A stretch of DNA of 64,000 nucleotides. It comes from Gnetum montanum (Eukaryota; Streptophyta; Gnetopsida; Gnetales; Gnetaceae). The stretch is from assembly GCA_015680685.1 (NCBI GenBank), contig MNCI01000900.1, positions 476,087 to 540,086 on the forward strand, read 5' to 3'. Shown in pieces: positions 46,355 through 58,499 of this stretch; the stretch's first letter is position 1; the number at the start of each line of letters is the position of its first letter. Under the pieces are notes generated by a model that had not been told where the DNA came from, did not search any database, and saw only the letters and a list, made by a program, of their open reading frames with translations. The position numbers were made by a program, and so were the translations under genes.

Positions 46355-46645
46355 TAGGCCCCTTGTGGGCCCCATACTCTAGTTTAAGGCCATTGTGGGC
46401 CATTACTAGTTTAAGGCCATTGCAGGCCATACTTCCCATGAAAGAAAGTTCATTGCCAGTTTTATGCCTTGGTAGGCTATGCAATAGTTTGAGGCCATTT
46501 TTTGCCATGGTGTAGTTTAAGGCCATTTCAAGCCATCGCTACCTATAAGAGGGAGTTGGTTGCCAATTTTAGGCCTTGGTGGGCCATGCAATAGTTTAAG
46601 GCCATTCTAGACCATTGTTGTAGTTTAAGGATATTTTAGGCCATA
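46355..46645 (+). repeat. Hairpin-unit array between antisense gene and protease (element B)
   Basis: About nine units with CTAGTTTAAGGCC and GGCC arms around 6-nt loops (ATTGTG, ATTGCA, TTGGTG, ATTCTA and others). On the minus strand the array reads as repeated NGLKL peptides (46326-46526). Same place as 14466-14695 in A and 58223-58385 in C. Confidence 0.8.
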
Positions 46646-46869
46646 CTTCTTTCTTCTTCCTTTTTTTCTATTTTTTTTTATTTTTTTAAGTGAAGAGAAA
46701 AAAGCATAACTAATACAAGAAGCAAACATAACACAAATTACAACTATATAGACAAAAGAACTAAAGACAAGCTAGGGGAACAAGTAAATCAGGGACATGC
46801 CCTAATTGTGTAAATGGTTCCTAACCTAATTTGGGTTAGGTGATGCATAAGGTCTAGATGACTTGAGGC
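46646..46869. other. T-rich spacer, no gene
   Basis: A T/C-rich tract at 46640-46690, then AT-rich sequence up to the protease end. Confidence 0.4.
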
Positions 46870-47680
46870 AATACTCTTCTTGGCTATCATCTACCATTGA
46901 AAAAGGAAATTCTACCCATAGAGCTTCCTCAGAGGAACTGTTCATTTTTCTTGATTGATCTGCCAAATAACATTAGCTTTTATTACAAATATGTGGTGCA
47001 TCTTTAGAGATTTCTACCTCCAACCCTTGCTTAATTTTTACATTGTTGATAGCCTGAGGAGCTATGTCATCACCAAAGATCACCACTTCTTCACCCACAT
47101 AGGGTAGGTGGATCTCTTGGTGGATTGGTGAAGAGAGCCCTTAATTGGGCTAACCAAGATCTTTCTAAGATTAAATTAAATTTAGGCATCTCTTCAACCA
47201 TGATAAATTATGCATTAGTGAGGAATTGGTCCCCTAATCAATAGTAATTGTCCCCTTGACCACCACATGTGCCTCATTGAAGGACTTTAAACAAGCAGTT
47301 TTCGTTGGCATGATTTGGTCCACCAGGCCAAGCTTGTCAACAGTAGGGAATGAGATAACATTGGTTGCTACCCCATCATCGACATGCACCTTGCAAATCT
47401 TATACTAATCCATGAAAATTGTTATGAACATGGGTGTAGTGGTTACTTAACCTTCTTTGATGTCAGCTTTAATGGCTTCATTGTGAAAAGTTAAGATTGT
47501 TGGCCATGATTCGTCAGTCGTAAGTGAAAGCATTATGGCATGGATGGCCTTTTCCTCTACTGGCATGTCTTACTTGATAGGAATGGATGCCAACATGTGA
47601 ACCAAAGCCTCACGATGTGTAGAAGAAGTCATAATTAGGTTGTATAGGCTCAAAGTTGTATTCTTTTGTTTTAGAGCCTG
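46870..47680 (-). pseudogene. Protease region of element B
   Basis: The active-site segment reads VHVDDGVATNVISFPTVDKLGL near 47325-47390, so the catalytic Asp-Gly pair is kept (DDG). Before it comes LIMTSSTHREALVHMLASIPI, shared with A and C; after it HQEIHLPYVGEEVVIFGDD and a VEFPFS segment. Frameshifts interrupt the flap region (about 47170-47260). The region ends near 46870, before the hairpin array, so RT is not in the same open frame. Confidence 0.8.
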
Positions 47681-47689
47681 CTTGACCTA

Positions 47690-50560
47690 TGCGAATGCAT
47701 CTAGAAAATCTTGTTTGTCATACTGTTGCTTAGTGGTCTTTATTTCCTGCACATGCCCTAAGAGACAGATTTCTCGAGGATAAGGAGACTTTTCTTTTGG
47801 TTGAGCAATGGGTTTTTGAGCCTTAGTGGTTGGTTGTTGCATGTGCATGTATATGCTGGTGGCTTTGGGCGATAGGGCCATATGAACTGCTAACAAGGGG
47901 GTGGTCTTAGGGGGGCCTAGTTCAGTTCGTTCCCTAGCCATCTTGTCAGCCAAGCGCTCATCACATTTCCTCAAGAAGAAAATTTGCGATGTAGTCCCCA
48001 CAACTAGACTCGAGGCGAGTGGGGGGTTTGTACATTTTGACACCTTTATGACAAAAGGTGCTTGGGTTGTTGCCACAATGTGCTATGGGGCTCTAACCAC
48101 CAAAGGTGTAACAAATATCTAAGGTGGTGCCTTGACAATGAAGGAGGCCTACAGCCTAGTTGACATCAAAGCTTCAACACCACTGGAAGGCACATACACC
48201 ACAAATGGCTTATGTTTTTTCTTTACATTATCATCAACACTTATAGCATTAATGCTATATCTTGCACTACTAGAATTTAGTGGGTTCTTATAAACATTCA
48301 TAGATTGGTTCTTTGGCTGACATGACTACTTTCGTCAACGACCAACTTGCCTTGATTGATCATGCGCTAGATATCATCCTTTAGCACTAGATAGTAATAT
48401 ATGTCATGGCCATGCAAATCATGGTAATTGTAGAATCGATCTAATCTAAAATTTCTTGGCACTGCAAGATCATTAGGCATAGCCACAGAGGGATCTCAAA
48501 GGATCTCGCAGTACCTCTCATGATGTTTACAGGCATCCTATAACATTTACTTATGTTGAATATGCCTAGCACTAAGTAGTTAATCCAAAATTTCTGATGG
48601 CTTAATCAACAAAAGGATATATTTTGAGTGATCCTTGCACTCAAATTTTGGCCTTGGTAGAGCTTGCCTCATGGCCATTGGTGATGTGGGTTGATTGGTT
48701 CCTCCATTACTAGAGCTTGACATTTTGTTTGTAGTGGTTAGGGCCTTAGGTGTCTTAGGTAGCTGTTTGTTGTTGTTGAGCTTGGCTTCATCAGCCATAG
48801 GCACCACTATGGTTCTCATGGCTTTCCTCTTTTCCTTATCTCCTTTTGCATGTGCACTCTTATAGCCTATGTAAGCTAGGTCCTTGCTAGCCTCTACTGC
48901 ATCCTGTATGCTCTTTGTTTGAGCAAAGGCTTGGCTAAGGGAGTGTAGGGATAAATAATATATTTTGAATTTAGTGAAATCATTTACAACATCCTTAAAA
49001 ATGGCTAGCAAGTGGATTTCAACAATGGACTCATGAATCTCCTTTAGGTAGCACTCCAACATTGTATGAATTTCTACATAGGTTCTAGTGCTTCTTGTTT
49101 AACATTTATGAGCTAGTCCAGCATGGCTTCTAGCTTCAAGTTGTACTTGAAGTGGGTTACAAATTGGGTTAGCAACTCCTCTAGAGTTTAAATATAAGCA
49201 CAAGGAAGTGTGTGACACAAATCTAAGGCTTTGCTAGTCAGAGACATGGTGAAGACACAAATGATAATGTGTTGCCATAGTTGCAACAACAAAGACTCAG
49301 AACGAAAAGTGACTAGGTGGGCATTTGGATCACCTTCTCCATTGTATTTTGTAAATTAGGGAAGCTGGATTCCAAAAGGCAACATGAGCAAAGGAACAAC
49401 ATGGTTAATAGGATTATCCTAATAGAAGTCCATTACATGGACTATTTCAGAGTTGGTGGCTTTAAGCCGCTTGACCTCCTTAATGAGGGTTTGGATAAGC
49501 TAGAACACTTGATCTACACTCAGGGATGTTGTAGAGGGTTTCATTAGTTGAATTGTTAGTGGTGCCATCAGAGCAGCTACCATCAGTGGTGCTGCTAGTG
49601 CAACTACTAGCCTTGCTCCCATTGGTGGTGCCATCAGAGCAACTACCAACTCTGTTGGTGGTGCTATCAAAGTAGCCCACATCCATGTACTTAGTTGTGC
49701 CATATGCTCCACTTGATACATTTGCAGCTGCATATATGGCAACATCTAGGACAACTGAATAGTAGGGAAGGATGTTGCTACCCACCATGTGGTTGAGGTT
49801 GGAGCTATTGTTGGTGGTGGGACTAACATAGAAGGGATGATGGGAATATGGCTTGTTTGTGGCTCTGATGTGAGCATAGCCTACATGTATGGTAGCATGG
49901 GAATCATAGACATTGGCTACAAAAATTGAACAGATTGCAAGGGAATAATAAAGGAAATGAAGGTAGAAGGTCCTAAATTTTGTTGCATTAGCAGCATTTG
50001 GTGGCTACCTACCACTAGCGAAGATTTTGGCTATGAAAGTGTCATAGCCATTACAAAGGAGGCAAAAGACTAACTAGTGTAATTGGAACATAGAGGTAGA
50101 TGGTGGGGCTGAGGCATAAAGTAGGCCACCACCATTAGAATGGGATTCAAACTCCTACTACCCATCTTTGAGGGGATCATCATAGTGGGATGCCACATCT
50201 TGCTCTCTTCGCCCACTCATCCAGATATATTGGTCCAAGATCCATTGAAAAGTTTTAGTGAGTGATATAACCACGTCAGGGGTGGGGAGTAACTCCCACC
50301 CATTTTGGTGGATAATTTTGAAACTATAAATTTCTTCCATTTCTTGGTAGTCCAATGGTAGGCCCACTTGCATTTTTTGGACAAAAAAAGTTGTATCATT
50401 CTTCATCAGGTGCCATGTGTTCAAGCAATTGGTATCGCTATCTAAGAGATTTCTAATGTGGTCACACCAGGCTAGGCAGTCGCTTAACATCAACTACATG
50501 TTAAATAGGGTGGGCCACCTCTAGTCTTAGGGTAGCAGCCGAGGTGTTAACAGGGTTCAT
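47690..50560 (-). pseudogene. Gag of element B (broken)
   Basis: Start chosen at the ATG at 50560 (MNPVNTSAATL), which resembles the MNPTQPPTSSL start in element C. A low-complexity Ala/Pro/Thr-rich part around 49500-49800 carries a short GCAACTACCA-type repeat. The Gag core then follows, ending in FTKFKIYYLSLHSLSQAFAQTKSIQDAVEASKDLAY (open at 48580-49062), then a Lys/Ser/Asn-rich tail. A zinc-knuckle-like stretch near 48400-48430 is decayed. A C-terminal part (47687-48076) joins it to protease. Stops in all parts. Confidence 0.78.
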
Positions 50561-51017
50561 TTTCACTATGTCAGAAAAGATGTGAGAAGAAGAGAAACTT
50601 GCAAGGAATGTTCAAATGCAGTAAATTTTAAGCTAAAATGGTTAAATACTCAAAATGTAAAGAAAATAGACTAAAAATGGCTAAGCCTAAAAATGTTGAA
50701 AAAATGGTTATATGTGCTATTACGTTCGTCATGCTCTATGAAACTATCATGCTAACAGGGTTTTCACACTCTCTAGAACACTTAGAGCTTGACATAATGG
50801 ATAGTTTTGGGCTTTTTTTCCTACAAGGTTCTAGGGGAATCATCAATTGGGACCAATTTGCACCAACCAAAATATAGACAACTCTTGTGCTAGCCTATGA
50901 TCTAGCTACTACCATAGTAGGTCCATAGGGGTGTTACATCTATGCTAGTCTACTACTAGTGATGGGGGTACAAAAAGCATGTGGGACTACCCGTGGCACA
51001 TAGAAGGAATAGGGAGA

Positions 51018-51034
51018 CCCTTCTTCTAGTGCCA
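51018..51034 (-). promoter_or_regulatory. Primer binding site of element B
   Basis: The minus strand reads TGGCACTAGAAGAAGGG nine bases inside the 5' LTR. See the element A site for the comparison. Confidence 0.72.
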
Positions 51035-51043
51035 AAAAAATCG

Positions 51044-51605
51044 TGACATCTAAAAACGTTGATGGCTAGAACATCAAGAGGTCATTGAGTGTACAACCTA
51101 ACCCCAATTCTATGGGAGGGTCATTGTAGAGAAAATGAAAATGGGATGCCCTAAACAGTCTGCTCTATCAGCAGGGACTTACGTGGTGTAATAACAACCA
51201 TTTGAAAAATCTCAAAAATAGTATCATGAACAAGAAAACATGCATATTAGCAGTAGAAGACATAGGAAATTATGCTTAAATTTGAAACAAAATACTGAAG
51301 AAAAATGAAATGAGAGTTTAAGTGAACAAATGCACAACCCCAGAATTGGGGAACGTAGATGTTAATTAAATAGTGTATAGAACTTGTACACAATGTTAGA
51401 CCGACATAGCAAGGTAGCATGGTAGTATGGTCAGAGTCTTTGGGATGTGAAGGATGTAGTGCTAGTAGCTGCAAAAGGGGCTGGACCTGTCGAGCTTATA
51501 GTTATCACACTGTGCAAGTGCTGGGTCATGGTGCTCAAGTGTGGGAGTGATGAAGATGCTAAGAGCACTCTAATGCCTGATGCTTAGGATGATTTCACCA
51601 ATAAT
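51044..51605 (-). repeat. Element B 5' LTR, truncated
   Basis: Matches 31260 to about 31810 (TGACAT..., TAGAACATC.AGAGGTCAT, and so on). Similarity stops near 51605, before the TATA-equivalent position, so the U3 part is missing. Confidence 0.82.
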
Positions 51606-52148
51606 CTAGAGGTAGATGGTCATGCTCTTGATCTTCGAGTTAATCATGTGCCTAGTAGAGATCTTCCAAATGAACATCATAGGAACTAGAAGGAGACAAA
51701 TTGAAGATGAATAACATGGAAGATGGAATAGATGCAAATGATGTGCTATAGATGGTCATCCCCTTGCACTTCTTGGTGATATGGCTTGTATTATAACATA
51801 GTCATGATCTATATTATATATTTATGATTTCTCCATATTTTCCTTATCATGTTTCTAGTCCTTGTTTTTTTTTTCTTGGGTTTTAAAACTATGGGACTAG
51901 CTTTACTTAGTCGTGAGAGAATGATGAGGTATCCAATTACATTTTGTACATCTATTGGAAGCCCTAGATTTAAGAATTATTTCATGTACCCTACATGTAT
52001 AGTCTAACATATTAGGTTGAGGTTCTTGATCTCATAAGATGCATCCTAGCCCCCTATGGCATACTTCAAGATTGTGTGCATGATTTCAAGTTCTTTATGA
52101 TGATTTTGGCTTCATTCATATGTCCTTTGGTCTTTTCAACATGATCCC
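51606..52148 (+). mobile_element. Remnant of a D-like element (3' end and part of LTR)
   Basis: TTTACTTAGTCGTGAGAGAATGATGAGG (51902-51929, given as a landmark in two overlapping halves: TTTACTTAGTCGTGAG then GAGAATGATGAGG) corresponds to TTTATTTAGTCGTGGGGG then TATGATCAG at 24444 in element D, followed in both by an (A/G)CATTTTG stretch. This places an LTR start at 51922. The left part ends against element B and the right part is cut by element C at 52149. Confidence 0.45.
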
Positions 52149-52360
52149 TGAAACACCATCAATTTTAAGCTTTAGCACTTTAACTACAAATTTGTCTAAG
52201 TGTCAAAACTTGGCAAATTCTTCTAAGTGTTGGTGATATGCTCCCCAATGTAGCTAGCATACCATGCATCATAGGGCCTATTTTGCAGTATTTTCTAAGT
52301 GTCAACAGTAGTTGCATTAAGATTTTTTCTAAGTGTTGTGCTATGCTCTCACTCTGCCTA

Positions 52361-52378
52361 CTACGCTCTAGAGCGTAG
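52361..52378. repeat. 18-bp perfect palindrome in element C LTR
   Basis: CTACGCTCTAGAGCGTAG, close to a TTCTAAGTGT spacer like those beside the element B palindromes. A related ACACTCTAGAGCATAC stands at about 52495-52510. Confidence 0.8.
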
Positions 52379-53218
52379 CTAGTGTAGCACACATTTCTAT
52401 GGCTAGTTTCCTTAAGTGCCAAGCCAGAAATTATCAGGATGGCTTGGGATGGAAAAACTACTTTGGAAAATTTTCTAACTCCTAGGGTTGCTACACTCTA
52501 GAGCATACATAGCATAGCACATATTTCAATGGATAGTTTGACTGTGTTAAGTCAGTAGTTGTCAAGATAACTCGAAATGAAGGAACAGTTTGACAGATTT
52601 TCTAATTTTTGAGGCTACCCCTCCTGCTACGTCCCAAAGCATAGCCAACATAGCATAAAGAAAAACTATAGATTCTATCAAATTTTTTCCAAGTATCCCT
52701 ATTACAAACTACTATGTTTTAGAGTGTACTTAGCATAGCCAGTGTTGGACATCCAATTTTGTTAAATTTGACCAAGTGTTGTGCTACCATAGCGTAGCTA
52801 GCATAGCATTGTAAAGAAGCCTCTACCAGCCTCCAGAGCCCAGCATCAACCTTCATCTCAACTATGACATTCCTTTGGTAAGCAATATTAGTAGTTTGTA
52901 TCTCTTCTGCACCCCCTATCAATCCCTTGAATTATACCTATACTGGATCCTACTCGAAAGAGGGGAAGACATAGTCTCAAAGTGTAGCCTCCAAGTTTCA
53001 CTATTTTTTACACTATTTGTAAGTACATTTCAGTCATTCAAACTTTGGCACATGCAATCTTGGCAACGTAGTCACAATTCAACAATCTCTAGGGATCCAT
53101 TGCAGTACACTAGAGCATAGCACTTACTACTCTCATGTAAGCATAGCTAGGTCTAGTGTAGCCCCACCTACCCTCATTCCACATGGCACTCGATCTACAT
53201 TTCATGCTAACCCTAACC

Positions 53219-53227
53219 CTATAAATG
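53219..53227 (+). promoter_or_regulatory. TATA box of element C LTR
   Basis: CTATAAATG after TAACC; aligned with the LTR TATA boxes of A and B. Confidence 0.65.
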
Positions 53228-53903
53228 CCCCTGTGCTCAACATTTTGGCACTCTTAGCATCCTTTAACACTCTTGCACCCAAGCACACTTAGTACTTTGG
53301 CACACTCCAGGACCCTATCAAACCACTAGTGCATGCTGTCTAGCACACAGTTCATCACTTTGCCCATGGAACACCACAGTAGCCAACCTGGTAGGTTCAG
53401 TCCTCATACCAACTATCAGTTCCATAGCCTGGATGCCCTAGAGACTATGACTACACTGCTATGCTACCACTATGCCTACCTATATACCATGTACCACTCT
53501 CACCTCTTTTCCTATAATTTCTATACTTTTCTCCGTATGGGATGGTGCACTTTCATTCTTAAGCTTCACTACATTTTCAAGAATTTTTTCTTTGGCATTT
53601 ACCATATCATCTACATTTTCTTGCTATTTTGTATGCATTTCAATGTTCTCATTGCCATTCTTGGGCCGAGACAATGTGCTTTGTTCTAGCTTGGCTAGCC
53701 CTAGTGCCCACCGATAACACTATATAAGCCCCTTCCACATGCATTCGTCGTAACACCTTGTAAGTTCCTATTTGATCAACAAGACCATTTAGGGCATCCC
53801 ATCTCTATTTCTAGCACAGCCCTCCCATGAACTCAGGGTTAGGTTGTACACCTGCTAACCTCTTGATGTTCTAGCCACTGACAGTTTTGGTCATCACAAT
53901 TTT

Positions 53904-53920
53904 TGGTGCTAGAAGGAGGA
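53904..53920 (+). promoter_or_regulatory. Primer binding site of element C
   Basis: TGGTGCTAGAAGGAGGA seven bases after the LTR end. Only the last base differs from the element A site. Confidence 0.75.
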
Positions 53921-54382
53921 TGCCCCATTCCTTCTACATTCAGTGGTAGTCCCACATGCTTTCTATACCTCTATTACTAGATTCAAGCTAGTGTAGATGT
54001 AACACCCCTGTGGACTTTCCAGGATAGTAGCTAGATCCTAGGCCAGCACAAGAGTTATCTACAAGTTGGTTGGTGTAGATTGATTCTAGTTTTTGATTCC
54101 CCTAGAACCCCGCTAGACGAAAGCCTAAGCGTATTCATTACATCCAAAACTATGGATGCTCTAGAGAGCATAACAAGTTCTCAAAGCATAGTAGCCTCTA
54201 GTGTAGTGAGCGTAACACTAGATTTTGTAATTTTTTAATAACATCTCTAAAGTTAGCCATTTTTGACCTATTTTCATAGTTTTTCAACACTTCTTTACTT
54301 AGCCATTTTTCCAGCATTCTCTACACTTGTCCATTTTCCACTTAGCACTATCATTTCTTGCATTTTTACATATCATAGTAGC
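53921..54382 (+). other. Leader of element C
   Basis: Untranslated leader between the primer site and the gag ATG. The 69-codon frame at 54263-54472 overlaps the gag start and is partly the same frame. Confidence 0.45.
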
Positions 54383-56510
54383 ATGAATCCCACACAACCT
54401 CCAACCTCTTCTCTAAGCACGGAGGTTACCTACCCTATGCAACAAGTAGTAGAGATTTATCCCCCCACCTAGTCTCGTACTAGCACAACAGTAGTCACTC
54501 AAACTATGCAATCAACCACCTAAGCACATGGCACTTAATGATGAAAAATATAACTTTTTCTATGCAAAAATTTAGGCAAGTCTATCACTAGACCACTAAG
54601 AACTAGATGCTAATTGAAGCTTTGAGATTATACATCAAAATAGGAAGGAATTCCTCCCTACAACTGATGCTTTCATTCCACTTATTAACAACTTTTCGTG
54701 GTTACTAGATCAACTCATTAGAATGAGTGGGCCTAATGAGCATGATGTGACAAAAAACTATGATGAGCCCTTATAGGATAGGAAAGATGAATTTGAGGCT
54801 TGTTCGAAGAGTGCAAATCCTTTTTACATCTCTATCCAGCAACTTGTTTCTAGTTTCATCCTACATCAGTCCTAGTCATCTACCTCCTTTGAGGTAGCGA
54901 CATCACTCTCACCTCCCATGTCCATGCCTATGGTGACAAGCCACCAAGTACTGCAAGTACACTAGGGTGCGAGACCATCTACCACCTTCCCTTTGTCATC
55001 TTGGCCTAGTTTGCATGGTCTTCCATGCCAACATCCATGATGCCAATGTAACCATACATGCACACGGTGCCCTTCTCTCAGCCACACACGAGCCAAGTGT
55101 CCTTCATCCCATCCATCTTTTTGGCACCTCCCACAACAACCCAAGCCACAACTACATGGTGGACCCTAGCCTGTATGCCTATGGTACAATGGCCACACAT
55201 GCAACAAGTGTCCCATATAGTCACACAGCCCATAATAGGGATGTGGGCTACTCAAACGGTGCAACAAGAAATGCAACTAATGCAACCTACTACATTTGTC
55301 CCAATTTTGGACTAAGCATTCTAGCTCATCTAAATGTTAACTGAAGAAGTTAGATGACTTAAAGCTACTAACTTTGAAGTGGTCCATGTGATGAACTTTT
55401 CCCAAGATGACCCCATCAATCCTATAGTCCTATCACTAATCCTACCTCCCAAGGTCCAACTTCCCTAGCTCACCAAATATAATGGTGAGGGGGATCCCAA
55501 TGCCCACCTCATAACTTTCTTCTTTGAATGCTTTCTCCTACAAGCATGGCCACATGCAATCATCCATGTCTTTGGCATGTCCTTAACTAGTAAGGCACTT
55601 GACTGGTACTGTGTGCTTCCCAAGGCTTCCATATCTACCTTGGAAGAATTACTTAGTCAATTTCTAACTCACTTCAAGTACAACTTAAAGCCTGAAGCCA
55701 CCTTGGATCAACTAATGAACATCAAGTAGGGCCCTCTAGAGCCCATGCAAAAGTTCATTCAATGTTAGAGCACTACACTCAATAAAATTTGCAAGCCAAT
55801 AGTAGAGATTAACCTTCTGGCCATCTTTAAAGGTATAGTAAATGACTTCATTAAGTCAAAGCTATACTATTTGGCCCCAGGCTCTCTGAGCCAAGCCTTT
55901 GCTCAAACAAAGAGTATCTAGGATGTGGTGTAGGCTAGTAAGGACCTAACCTATGTGGCCTACAAAAATGCACACATGAAGAAGGACAAGAAAAAGGGCA
56001 AGGCAACTGTAACCATTACAGTGGTGGCCAATGAGGCTAAGTCCAACAATGCTAAACCAACAGCCAAGGTGCCTAAGGCCTAAGCCAACAATAATAAAGC
56101 ATCCAACTCTAGCACTATGGGAACCAACCAGTTTGTACCATTGACAACTATGGGGAAAAGTTTCCTTGAGGCCAAACTTTGAGCACAAGGATCACTCAAA
56201 GTATACCCTAATACCCATTAAGCTATCCAATCTTTTGGACTAGCTACTTTTTGCTAGGTGCATCTAGCATAAGTAGATGTTTGAGGACACTCACAGGTGC
56301 CATGAGTGATACTACAAAATCCTCAAAGACCCCTCAGTCACCACACTAGATGAGCCCCCAATCCCTAAAAAATTTAGGTTGGACTAGTTTTGCAACTATC
56401 GCCAATTGCACAACCATGATACAAATTATTTCTTAGCCTTAAAGGACAACATTTAGCACATGATCGATTAGGGAAAGTTGGTCCTTGATGATAACAATCC
56501 CATGCACCTA
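54383..56510 (+). pseudogene. Gag of element C (broken)
   Basis: Start chosen at the ATG at 54383 (MNPTQPPTSSLSTEVTYP), similar to element B. A His/Ala/Thr/Asn-rich middle (about 54960-55340) follows. The Gag core starts near 55450: YNGEGDPNAHLITFFFE, WPHAIIHVFGMSL, ALDWYCVLPKAS, LEELLSQFLTHFKYN, FIKSKLYYLAPGSLSQAFAQTKSI. A Lys/Asn-rich tail (55970-56110) leads to a decayed zinc knuckle (FCNYRQ...NHDTNYFLALKDN, 56385-56450). Stops include TAG where A or B keep CAG (KQGP, SIQD) or TGG (QCWSTT). It lies seven codons or more upstream of the protease linker, in the same general frame. Confidence 0.8.
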
Positions 56511-56784
56511 GAAAACTAGCCAATGAAAGTCTATAAGAACCCTCTTAACACTAGCGGTGCAAGCTACATTATTAATGTCATCCATGTTGATGACGATGTA
56601 GAATCAGCACATGAACAATTTGTAATTCATGTGCCATTTTGGCATCAACTAGTCTGCAATCCCCTTTTTTCATCAAAGTACAACCTCAGGCATCCACAAC
56701 ATCCTTTATGGTTAGGGCCCTACAATACATCACAGTGATAGCAACCTAGATACTCTTTGTCATCAAGGTGCCATGATGTGTGGA

Positions 56785-56811
56785 CCCCCCCCCCCCCCCC
56801 CCCCCCCCCAN
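56785..56811. other. C25 homopolymer ending in N
   Basis: 25 C, one A, one N. Very likely a sequencing or assembly weak point in the Gag-protease linker; the true length is unknown. Confidence 0.9.
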
Positions 56812-57204
56812 GTGATGGGAACTATGTCATACCCTACCCATCTAAAGCTGCATCTTGCACATAATGATAGATAGTCTAAGCTACAACCTAGTAAGCTTGA
56901 CGAATGCTTTGCCAACAAGAGGATTAGAAAACATATGGAGTTAGGTCCTCCTAAGCCCATCCCCTTGTCCACCATCCCCATGGCCTCATCATCTTAGGAT
57001 GCCAATGCAAGTGTAAGCAACCAAAAATTGAGTACTAAGGCTTGGAAGCCAGCCACATAGGAAAATTCTAAATCTCCTCCTTGGGAGATTCGTCTATTGG
57101 GCTGCATGGAGGAAGTAAGAGCTAGGAAAACAGTAGACAACAAAAAAGACTCCATAGACACACTGGCATAATTCAAATAGTCTCTCAAACAAAATAACAT
57201 AACT

Positions 57205-58074
57205 CTAAGCTTGTATGACTTGTTGATGACCTCTGCTACTCACCGTGAAGCATTAGTCTACATGTTGACCTCTATTCCTATCAAGGAAGACATTCCAACA
57301 AATGAAGAAGCCATTCATCTTGTGATGCTTTCCCCTATAGCTCAAGAATTAGGTCCAACACACCTAATGTTTCATGATGAGGTGGTTAAGGTTGATTCTA
57401 AAAAGGGCCAAGTTACCAGTGTGCCAATGTTCATAACCATTCATGTAGGGTAGTGTAGAATTCGCAGGGTGCACATCGACAATGGGGTAGTGACTAACAT
57501 CATCCCATTCCTAGTCATTGACAAACTTGGTCTTGTTAACTAGATCAATCCAACCAAGATGATGTGCCTAAAATCCTTCAATGGGTCATGTGTTTTCACA
57601 AAGGGAATAGTCACGATAGCTTTCATAGCAAGGAAGAAATTCCCCACTACTGCTAAGTTCATTGTTGTTGAAGAGATGCCCAGGTTCAACTTGATTCTAG
57701 AGAGGTTCTAGCTAGCCCAGTTACAGGCCATCTCTTTACCCATCCATCAAGAGATCCACCTTCCCTATGAAGGTGTAGAATTAGTCATGTATGGTGACAA
57801 TGCATCTCCTCTAAGCATCAACAATGTTGATGTAGAGTAAGGGTTAGAAGTAGAATTCTCTGATGACACACCACCCATTTGGGATGAAAGATAACTTTGT
57901 TTAGCTGACCCATCTAAGCAACCAAACAAAGTGAGAAACCTACCTAAGGAAGCTCTCTAGGTAGAATTTCCCTTTAGCACAACTGATGAAGGCCTAGGCA
58001 AGTATCACCTTGTGCCTCCCAAGGCCTATGCACCTCTTAACCCACATCAAGTTAGGAAACAATTACATGACTAA
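57205..58074 (+). pseudogene. Protease region of element C
   Basis: LYDLLMTSATHREALVYMLTSIPIKED starts the conserved block at 57211. The active site VHIDNGVVTNIIPFLVIDKLGL (about 57466-57535) keeps DNG. It is followed by KFIVVEEMPRFNLILERF (flap-to-end region near 57655-57710), HQEIHLPYEGVEL and VEFPFSTTDEGLGKY, ending with YAPLNPHQVRKQLHD near 58070. In-frame TAG codons replace Gln in VDQI and EQGLEV and Trp in the ILGR.WL and L.VEFPF segments, judged against A and B. Apart from these it is the best preserved protease of the three. The hairpin array follows. Confidence 0.82.
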
Positions 58075-58222
58075 GGTATATCCTTAGTTCATGCACATGT
58101 CTCATTCACCTCTTACTTATGCTTGTATAGTTACATTTACATAATTTCTTGCATCTTGCATTAGTTATTTCATTTCTTTAGTTTATGTAGTCCCATTTAG
58201 CCCTTTCATGCATTAGAAAAAA

Positions 58223-58385
58223 GAACAATGAAATGGCCTACTAAGGCCTAAAACTAGCAAACACGACCCATCATGGCCTAAAAATGGTAGCCTTTCTTGC
58301 ATTTTCATGGCCTGAAATGGCCTTAAATTAGCAATGGCCCTTCTACCATGGCCTTAAACTGGCATGGGGCCTACAAGGGGCCCAA
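58223..58385 (-). repeat. Hairpin-unit array between protease and antisense gene (element C)
   Basis: On the minus strand about five units: GCTAGTTTTAGGCC / GGCC, GCTAATTTAAGGCC / GGCC, GCCAGTTTAAGGCC, loop lengths mostly 6, one arm pair GGCC/GGTC with a wobble. As in A and B the box reads antisense to gag-pol. Confidence 0.78.
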
Positions 58386-58499
58386 TCACACCAATCAACC
58401 ACAAGTTAGAATTCCCACAACATTACACAAACTACAACAAAGTGATATATAAATCATCATTAAGTTTTCATTAAATCATCAATGAAATATATAGCTCAA

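Larger units (their letters stand above)
31260..51605 (-). mobile_element. Element B: Tat-type Ty3/gypsy LTR retrotransposon, about 20 kb, 5' LTR truncated
   Basis: Same order as element A on the minus strand: partial 5' LTR (51605-51044), primer site, gag, protease, antisense gene (plus strand), RT, RNase H, second RNase H, integrase, hairpin array and 3' LTR (33063-31260). The two LTRs match from their CA ends for about 550 bp, then the right one stops near 51605 where D-like sequence begins. The sequence differs enough from A to be a separate subfamily (different LTR U3, different arm types). A 3.1-kb solo LTR sits in its antisense gene. All ORFs are broken. Confidence 0.88.
52149..53896 (+). 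repeat. Element C 5' LTR
   Basis: TGAAACACC...GGTCATCA, 1748 bp. The TGAAAC start matches the LTR starts of A and B in element orientation. TATA box at 53219-53227 (CTATAAATG, same surroundings as in B); a second TATA-like CTATATAAG lies near 53718. The perfect palindrome CTACGCTCTAGAGCGTAG lies at 52361-52378. Only one LTR is in the window. Confidence 0.82.

Noticed and set aside
49480-49788. Cys/Ser/Thr/Gly-rich ORF as a separate protein
   Set aside because: It lies within the low-complexity part of Gag of element B, in a competing frame.
52875-53717. Plus-strand ORFs of up to 118 codons in the element C LTR
   Set aside because: They fall inside the LTR around the promoter region, lack homologues in the other LTRs, and look accidental.
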